Shown: piece after piece, positions 57,564 through 64,000 of the stretch | Layout of the letters: every line of letters begins with the position of its first letter | How positions within the stretch are numbered: the stretch's first letter is position 1 | Assembly (NCBI GenBank): GCA_017893485.1 | Contig: CM030362.1 | Span: 36,525,565 to 36,589,564 of the forward strand | Length of the DNA: 64,000 bases | Direction: 5' to 3' | Source: Hemerocallis citrina | Lineage: Eukaryota; Streptophyta; Magnoliopsida; Asparagales; Asphodelaceae | Notes under the pieces: generated by a model | What the model was told of the DNA's origin: nothing | Databases searched by the model: none | What the model saw: the letters and a program-made list of their open reading frames with translations, nothing else | Program-made: the position numbers and the translations under genes

Positions 57564-58114
57564 GACGAGGCCTAAGAGTGAATTTTCTAGTATGAGAAGT
57601 TTGTACATGCATAAGTTTGTAGATGAGTCCAAGGGTCACCGTTGCAGAGGATCTCCCACCTCATCTAACTTGAAACACATTTTGCTGCTCTGGTCCACAT
57701 CATTACCTTCTCGAATCAAAGTGGAGAAGGAAAAAAATATAAGATTCGATATTGACCAGGTCTGTAGAAGAGGGACTTCAGTCCTAAATAACTAATTAGC
57801 ATCTTCCTGTGAGTACCAATTGTGTCTCGTGCTTAAGCCTCTTTGCTTGCTAGTGTGCAAGAGGTCAGTTTCTTGAGCCAATTTCCTTGGTAGAGTAAAA
57901 AGTGTGTGACTTACAGGTATGGTCCCCGCCCAAAAAACATCCTCCAACTTCTTTCAAGGAGGAAAAAGGATAGCCTCACAATTCAAGTTGTTCATTTTAT
58001 AAGAAGATTATCAATGACTATTTCTAAAGAAAGCACCCATGTAACTCTTCTATAAGAAATATATCAAACACAAAATTATTAATAGTTCCCAAACCTTGAT
58101 AGAAGGGCAGCTAC
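57564..58114 (-). other. 3' flank of ASI1-like gene
   Basis: Non-coding. The part next to 58115 is 3' UTR, possibly spliced (AAG|GTTTGG donor on - near 58095). No other feature. Confidence 0.4.
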
Positions 58115-61100
58115 TTATCCCTCTTCAGGTACTTTACTGGCTTGTTCTATCTCATCACCTTGCATCTGTAAACCAACCGACAATTTTTCTTTTACATAAA
58201 CATCTTAAAATGAAAATAAATTAGGTTTAGGAAATTTGATATGTTCATAAAGGTTCAAGAATAGCATTCACGACCTTGTATAGTCGGACAAACGAATTAT
58301 CTGCAGTCTCTTGCATAAGAATCCAATCCATGGCCATCTCGTACTCAATAGTATTAGGCTGGGAGCAATGTGATGTATATATAGCCGTTTTCTAAAGAAA
58401 AACATAGCATAATTAGGGGGGTACAGGTCGGGCCTACCAGCCAAAACCCACCAAGCTACCATAATAACCAGGGAAGCCCCAGGCCTGTCAATACTGAAAA
58501 GCCTAACAACTCGGCTCAGCCCTTCGCCCACCATATGGGCAAGGGACAGCCTTAGGCCTGTCAAGAATGGAAAGCCTGAGGCCTTAGACTCAGTCTACGG
58601 CCCAGGCTTGATGAAGGCCTAAGCTCAGGGTAAATATATATTATATAAGCTATACATGATATACTTACATTCTATGTATTTTTAACCATGTTACAAATTA
58701 TGTATTGAATAAGTATACAATATGTAAAATATATGTGCATAAAATAAATTCAAAGAATTTTATAATATGTTGGGAAAAAGGCAAAATTATATAAGTAAAC
58801 TGAGGCCAAGAGCTGGATAATCAATACCGATTCCTCCCGTTGCATCTGCTTAGTTCTGATAACGATATGGCCGGGGAACTGGGTTGCCTCAGGAGGCTTT
58901 GGCAGCATACCTATACTGGCTATAAAGGCACTGCACAAACACAAATGTGATGAACCTAGTATAGTACAGTGCATGAATAAATGGAACAAACTTACATCTA
59001 TGAATGTATTATCTTTCAATAAAATGGCTAGTGACTAAATTTTTATATATCAGGTACAAACCAATATCAGAACTTGACAGATCAACAACAAAAATGTCCG
59101 TGAAAAAGAAACAGAAATGCACTACATAAAAAGAAACAGAAATACACTACATCCAGAACCTCACTGCTCATCAGCTTTAAGCCTCTGACATCACCTTTGA
59201 GGGGGGATACACATCAAAACAGGGTAGCATTTAAGGGAATTTCAAGAAAAATATAAAATTCATAATATTAACCTAAATCCTAGATACAATATCAAAGTAA
59301 AAACTAAACGAGCACGAAACTAATTCGATGCTGCATGTAAACACAGCAAAAAGACACCAATCAGAACGTATTCTCGTATTAAATGATTGATTCAGAAGTA
59401 CTGTTTATGAGCAAATTCAAATCTGTGTGAAAATAACTGACTTAACACAGTGATGATCTCTAAAACTATAATTGAATGTGCGAGGCACGGTCAGAGCAGT
59501 TTGTGCCTCCCCTCTCAGAGCATATCAATTAGGGCGCGTTTGGAAACCCAAAAAACTAGGGAAAGAAATGGAATACTGCGGATAGACCCATCTTATCCTA
59601 TTCCACGGCCTGTTAGTTTTGAAAAAGAAAATAAAGGAAACAATTAAATGTCATTCCCTAGGGAAAGATTTGAGCCAAATTCTATTCCAGCTCCACCCCC
59701 TCGGAAAGCTGGGTAAAGGAATGGAAACAACCAATTTTTCTTCTCTATTCATCAAGAAATCAACCCTCTTCTCCAAATTTTGAGAGGGCTCTTTGTCACC
59801 ATCACCTCTCGAATGCAGTGCAAATATGTTAAAAGAACTTCACATAAAATAAACGTTAAATTTCAGAAACCACCGAACTTTTTAATCAGAGAATAGTTGT
59901 TTTTTTTTTCCGCTTTCAGTTTCGGCAAATCACCTCGCAAACTTTTAGTACCGAACTAAGATCCCTCTTTTGGTGTAAATTACCCAATGTTCTTGATCCC
60001 GTTGATAATATATTTTTTACCCGATTCTTTTTTAAATTCAAATATCAAAAGTGAAAAGAATTAAATTACAAAAAAATAAAAAAAAATAAAAAATAAGGTA
60101 AACTAATTAATTTTGGTTAGAGTGGGTGGTTTTAGAATTAATAAATCTTCATTTTTTGGGAGTGTCAGAAGTATGTTTTTTCTCTCAAGGAAAACAATTT
60201 TATTCATTACTCAACCTAAAATGCAAAATGTCAGAAGTATGTCCATGTACAAATGTTATAAAAAAGTTTTTCAAAATGCCGTAATCCATAATATTCCATT
60301 GTTTGCCAAACAAGATTAGGGAATGGAAACAAAAAAAAAGTCAATTTCATTCCACCAGTTGCCAAACACACACAACTTATTAAGTTAATTCATCCCTTTC
60401 CCTTTCTTTCCATTCCTCTCCATTCATTTTCATTCCATTCCTTCCCATTCCCCAACTTAAATGTTTCCAAACAGACCCTTAAAGAAAAGTCAACCTTACA
60501 CCAACAATAATGTGTGGGTACTCAGGTCATAAAAAAATTATATGACAAGATCTGAGCCTTTGATTCTCCTTCAACGACCGTACGCCCACCCAAACTCCTT
60601 AGGATCCGGGGCAATCTTGTAGGGAACACGGTATTTGAAGGGAATCAAAGGATCAGATTTTTGTCATATGAAAGGTGCATATGATTTTTTTCATGTTGTA
60701 TGCAGAAACCATAGAACCACCATAAGAAGCCTCATCAACCATCAATGCATAGCCCAACCACTACTGTGCTTAAACTTGAAGTGAAAAAGGAAAAAGGAAA
60801 AAGAATGCCTACAAATCAGAACTATAGATAAAATTTTGAATTGATTAACAATTAAATTTATCATAACAGTATAACTTTAAAAACGATGCCCAACATTCAG
60901 TAACAAAATAAAGAATACCTTCCATTTGGTTGCATTAAACATCCCCTATTAATTGTTTGAGTTGCATCATTTGCTGCGTCTTGTGTTTTAAAGATGGCAT
61001 ATGCTTGGCCTAAAAAGAAAGAATAATTAGTCAATGCTAACAACATATAAGCCAATGTAATTTAGACCATGCATTTTGTATAGCGAATGAAACAAAAGGA

Positions 61101-61263
61101 ATGAACAGAACATATTATCAACATTCTAACAATTTGTTTCAAATATAAAGCATAATCGAACAAAGTTATAGGATGACTGACCATAGTGAGGATTATGGTA
61201 TGGCGGGAAAGACGGGATAACCTTCACAATACAATATTGCTTGAAAGTGTGGTACATGATATC
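58115..61263 (-). CDS. BAH-RRM protein, ASI1-like, C-terminal part
   Basis: Five exons on the - strand: 61263-61182, 61009-60919, 58930-58828, 58391-58275, 58165-58115, with GT-AG borders and consistent phases. They encode the RRM and tail of an ANTI-SILENCING 1-type protein: DIMYHTFKQYCIVKVIPSF, NPHYGQAYAIFKTQDAAND, INRGCLMQPNGR, MLPKPPEATQFPGHIVI, then TSHCSQPNTIEYEMAMDW and a short Gly end. In Arabidopsis ASI1 works with EDM2 and AIPP1 to let RNA polymerase read through heterochromatin within introns and make distal-polyadenylated transcripts. Upstream BAH exons were not found up to 64000. They are either beyond the window or lost. The tail after RLYK (MQGDEIEQASKVPEEG) is short. The 1.99-kb intron 58931-60918 contains a PIF/Harbinger MITE. 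Confidence 0.75.
59532..60478. mobile_element. PIF/Harbinger-like MITE, 947 bp, TSD TTA
   Basis: Ends GGGCGCGTTTGGAAAC at the left and GTTTCCAAACAGACCC at the right are inverted repeats. TTA flanks both sides (59529-59531, 60479-60481). Subterminal regions are rich in GGAATGGAA/TTCCATTCC. No transposase remains. It lies in an intron of the ASI1-like gene. Confidence 0.8.
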
Positions 61264-62579
61264 CTACAAAGATATATAGTCATAGCCTTAACCAGGAGGA
61301 ATGATAATGTGGAAGCAAATATAAAAAGATAAAAATTATAAATCAAATGCAACCCCAGGTCATCCAAAGAGAAATTAACACAGGTGATATCCTACATAAG
61401 ATATATTGTACTCAATTTTCAAGAGAGATGTACATTTTTATTTTATCAGTTTCAAGATGTAAAAAACCATTTACCACTATCAAATTATGGGATTATGGTT
61501 GCATGAAGCATTTAATGATGTGGCTTCACACACCCTATCGATTGACTTCACACTAGAATTTAGCTGTTTTTCACTGTTTCTCACTTTCACCTTCAAATCT
61601 CAGTATGGCCTTACAACTACAATGTAAAAGTCGGAAGTCACTCATTAAAAAAATAACACCATCCCCATACGGAGTATAAACATCGTAAGTTTAACTCCAT
61701 ATATGATCTCCTTTCACCTGTAACCAGTTCAACAAAAAGGGTGGAATCAAAATTTTCTTTAGATCTAAACACTTCCAGAGTCTCTCCACCATCTCATGTT
61801 TTCTAATTATTCAAAAGACCCACTACAATATCTGAAGTCCCTCCAAGCAAAGATCTCGCATATTAGAAATACATGATCACATATATGACATCAATTTTGC
61901 ACTTAAATATATATTAGCAATTTCAGTTGACAAGGATCCCTTGTCCCATATATCCATTTCAATTTAAATCCACCTAAACAAATTGGACTAAAATCTGCAA
62001 TATCATAGAGAGACCTTGTAAGGCTGGAAAAAATATAAGGGCAATTGTGAACACATTTTAAGTAAAATATTAAGAGAAAATTTTTTTTTTGGAAAATACT
62101 CTACCAGCAACAAGCGATTCAGGCCTGACTAAAGAATATGTGGGAATGAATTATCCTTCGCTGTTTCATTTGAATGTGCCTCAGGGTTGCTGTAAATCCA
62201 TTTGCAAATTATCATCTTTCAGCTACTTCTAGATGTTTTACCATAAGGATATCATGAAGACACCAACCTCACCGTTTAAACTAGTGTTTGATACCAACCT
62301 CAAGTGGCAGACCCTTCTCTTACCCATAATTTTCGGCCAAGAATTAGGCAACTAAAGGTAAAGTATTGTGATATCCTTCTAGAGTCTTGGTGATGTAAAC
62401 TTAACCCTAAATAGAGAATTTCCAAAAATTTTAAAGGATTAAATTTACCAACACGTAATACAGATTAAGTTAGAAATTATAACTATTAATTGATTTGATG
62501 GATTTTCAACATATGGAATAGTTTAACAAGCCCAATTAAAGATTCAATCCTATTGATCAACAATAATACTTAATCGTTC
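61264..62579. other. Upstream intron or flank of ASI1-like gene
   Basis: AT-rich, no convincing exon. A weak - strand candidate near 62104-62130 (acceptor TTCTTTAG, donor GTAGAG) would encode SGLNRLLL, which does not match the family. Treated as intron. Confidence 0.35.
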
Positions 62580-63656
62580 TTAACATGTAAGATATTCAAT
62601 AAAGATTCGTACTCTAATTAACAAGTAGAAACACTCACTCTCAATATTTGTGGACGACAGATAAATCAAATAATATAGAGATGATAAGACAGTAACACAA
62701 ATATTTGAGAAGTGGAAAGAGTTTACTGGAGTTGCAGATAGGGAAAACAGTGAAGAGGAGGGGCTGTGATGGCAGAACAGTGAGGAGGCAGCTACGGTGG
62801 TCGGCTTGCGGAATCGAGGCAACGAACAACAACGACAGCCGATCGGTGGTGGGGGACGATGTCGACGGAGGTGGGTGGTGGCGCGATGGCAGCAAGGGTG
62901 CAGGTTGGGTGCTACAGTCGGTTGGGTTTCGGGATGGTGGCAGTCCCAGGAGGGTGGAGCGGTAAGGCAGTGGTGGTGATGGGAGGCTTCGGTGTACGAG
63001 AGTGGAGGAAGGTGGAGCGACGGGGGATCGGGATGAAGGAGATGGGGTGGTCGACTAGTGGTTGTGGTGGCGTCGATGTTGGAGGCGTCGACAGTGGGGA
63101 GCTTTCGGGTCGATGAGGAAAATGCGAAGAGGGAAGGGGTGGCTGTCGAAGATTGCGGGTGGTGGTTGTGGCAGGTTGGCGTGCGTAGGGGAGCGGTCGA
63201 CGGAGGTGGGGATGGGTTTCGGAGTCGATCAGGGGAAGAAGAGAGGAGGAAGAAGAATAAGGAGAAGGGGTTAGGGTTTGACTTTGAGCTGGATTTGGGG
63301 ATTAGGGTTTTGAGATTTTTTTTAATTTGGGGATTTGGGGTAGTTTTAGAGTTTATCACAAACCCTAAAATTTTATTAAGACTTCTCACAAACCCTAATA
63401 ATTCTCTTAGTTGTCTCACACAAAAAAGATGAATGAAGAACAATAACTCAACACAATAATTTTGTTAATCAAGAATATCATATTTTCTCATTATTCTCAA
63501 GTCCTGTATATAGGCTCAAAACAAATTCAAAACTAATCTCAAACAAATTTAAAACAAATCTCTCAAATCTAAAACAAATCTCTCAAATAAACTACATATT
63601 GCTAAATCTCAATAAAATAAAACAGATTTGATGTCCTCATCACTTGGGCTCCAACA
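62580..63656 (-). mobile_element. Possible LTR or LTR-element end, minus strand
   Basis: On the - strand the stretch starts TGTTGGAGCCCAAGTGATG (63656), a typical LTR start, continues through AT-rich sequence with a TATATACAGGA box, then AGGGTTT-rich and GC-rich low-complexity sequence. No second copy or target duplication is seen in the window. The 287-residue frame across it is Pro/Ser/His-rich and unlikely to be real. Confidence 0.3.
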
Positions 63657-63699
63657 ATAATTATAAAAGTGGACGCACGCTGCTCTGAGGCTGCTCCAT

Positions 63700-63909
63700 T
63701 TAGCCCCTATGCAGAAGATTTACACGGTCATTTCTAAAAAAGAAGTTGGTGAGAGATGGGAGAACTAACCTATTGTTGATGATCATTACCTTGTCATCAT
63801 TTTCATCTTTGCTGTCATCTATGCTGTTGATCGTTGTCATTCCAAAATCGCTGCTTGACCTCATGGAAGTTGAATCAAAGTGAAGCGGGTTTGACCCAAC
63901 CAGTTTCAC
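63700..63909 (-). other. Unassigned open frame, possible exon
   Basis: A - strand frame reading LHFDSTSMRSSSDFGMTTIN and an acidic DDSKDENDDK block, followed by GTAATG that could be a donor. It might be an exon of the ASI1-like gene or of another gene to the right. No family match recognised. Confidence 0.25.
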
Positions 63910-64000
63910 TTAAGCACTAATCCTAATCCTTAACCCCATTTGAGAGAAAAGACACAAAACACCCCTCTTACCTTTTCTTCCATTCATTTGAAAATTGGTT

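Noticed and set aside
61264..62579. Candidate BAH exons for the ASI1-like gene
   Set aside because: No frame gives a recognisable BAH motif, and splice-like sites alone are too common in AT-rich DNA.
62580..63443. 287-residue minus-strand frame rich in Pro, Ser and His
   Set aside because: Low-complexity composition, no domain, and it runs through LTR-like and AGGGTTT-rich sequence.

Overview
The window is nuclear DNA from a flowering plant, probably a eudicot. The genes have many short exons with GT-AG introns (one GC-AG), the intergenic and intronic DNA is AT-rich, and most of the sequence is nested transposable elements. I cannot name the species. Nothing looks bacterial, plastid or mitochondrial.

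Four host genes are recognisable. (1) A type I inositol-polyphosphate 5-phosphatase (IP5P1/IP5P2-like) lies on the + strand, with seven exons from 1710 to 9739; its first coding exon is not visible. (2) An intronless SYP12-clade plasma-membrane syntaxin, closest to SYP124/125, is on the - strand at 29200-30135. (3) A seven-exon choline kinase is on the - strand at 40875-43804 and appears complete (347 aa). (4) The 3' half of a BAH-RRM protein of the ANTI-SILENCING 1 (ASI1) type is on the - strand at 58115-61263; its 5' exons were not found. They act in phosphoinositide signalling, secretory vesicle fusion, phosphatidylcholine synthesis and intronic-heterochromatin RNA processing. They share no operon-like organisation.

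The space between and inside these genes holds layered mobile DNA. From left to right: an LTR element with very short LTRs (1-911, partial); a composite retroposon with a 14-bp target duplication (4105-5505) and a gag-only LTR element with a 5-bp duplication (5754-7738), both in one 4.5-kb intron of the phosphatase gene; a Ty3/gypsy chromovirus-like element (10589-17553) that landed in the palindromic end of a hAT-like element; a Mutator-like element (MULE) with a captured plant mobile domain (PMD) gene (about 18600-23168) next to a multi-palindrome; a block of 160-180 bp tandem units split by a 208-bp hAT MITE (25540-27447); a MITE with six 21-bp palindromes (27625-28373); a second gag-only element (30616-33724) and a Ty1/copia element (33755-40211), both on the - strand; a Helitron in choline kinase intron 1; and a second PMD-MULE (45105-55818) whose PMD gene is split by another copia element (46414-53891). 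Small hAT and PIF/Harbinger MITEs sit around and inside the ASI1-like gene.

The least familiar item is the composite retroposon family, which combines a 3' module, an A-rich tail and a variable number of 160-180 bp internal units. It has three copies or fragments here and resembles primate SVA elements in layout only. Exon borders were read by eye from splice consensus and reading-frame continuity, without transcripts or alignments.
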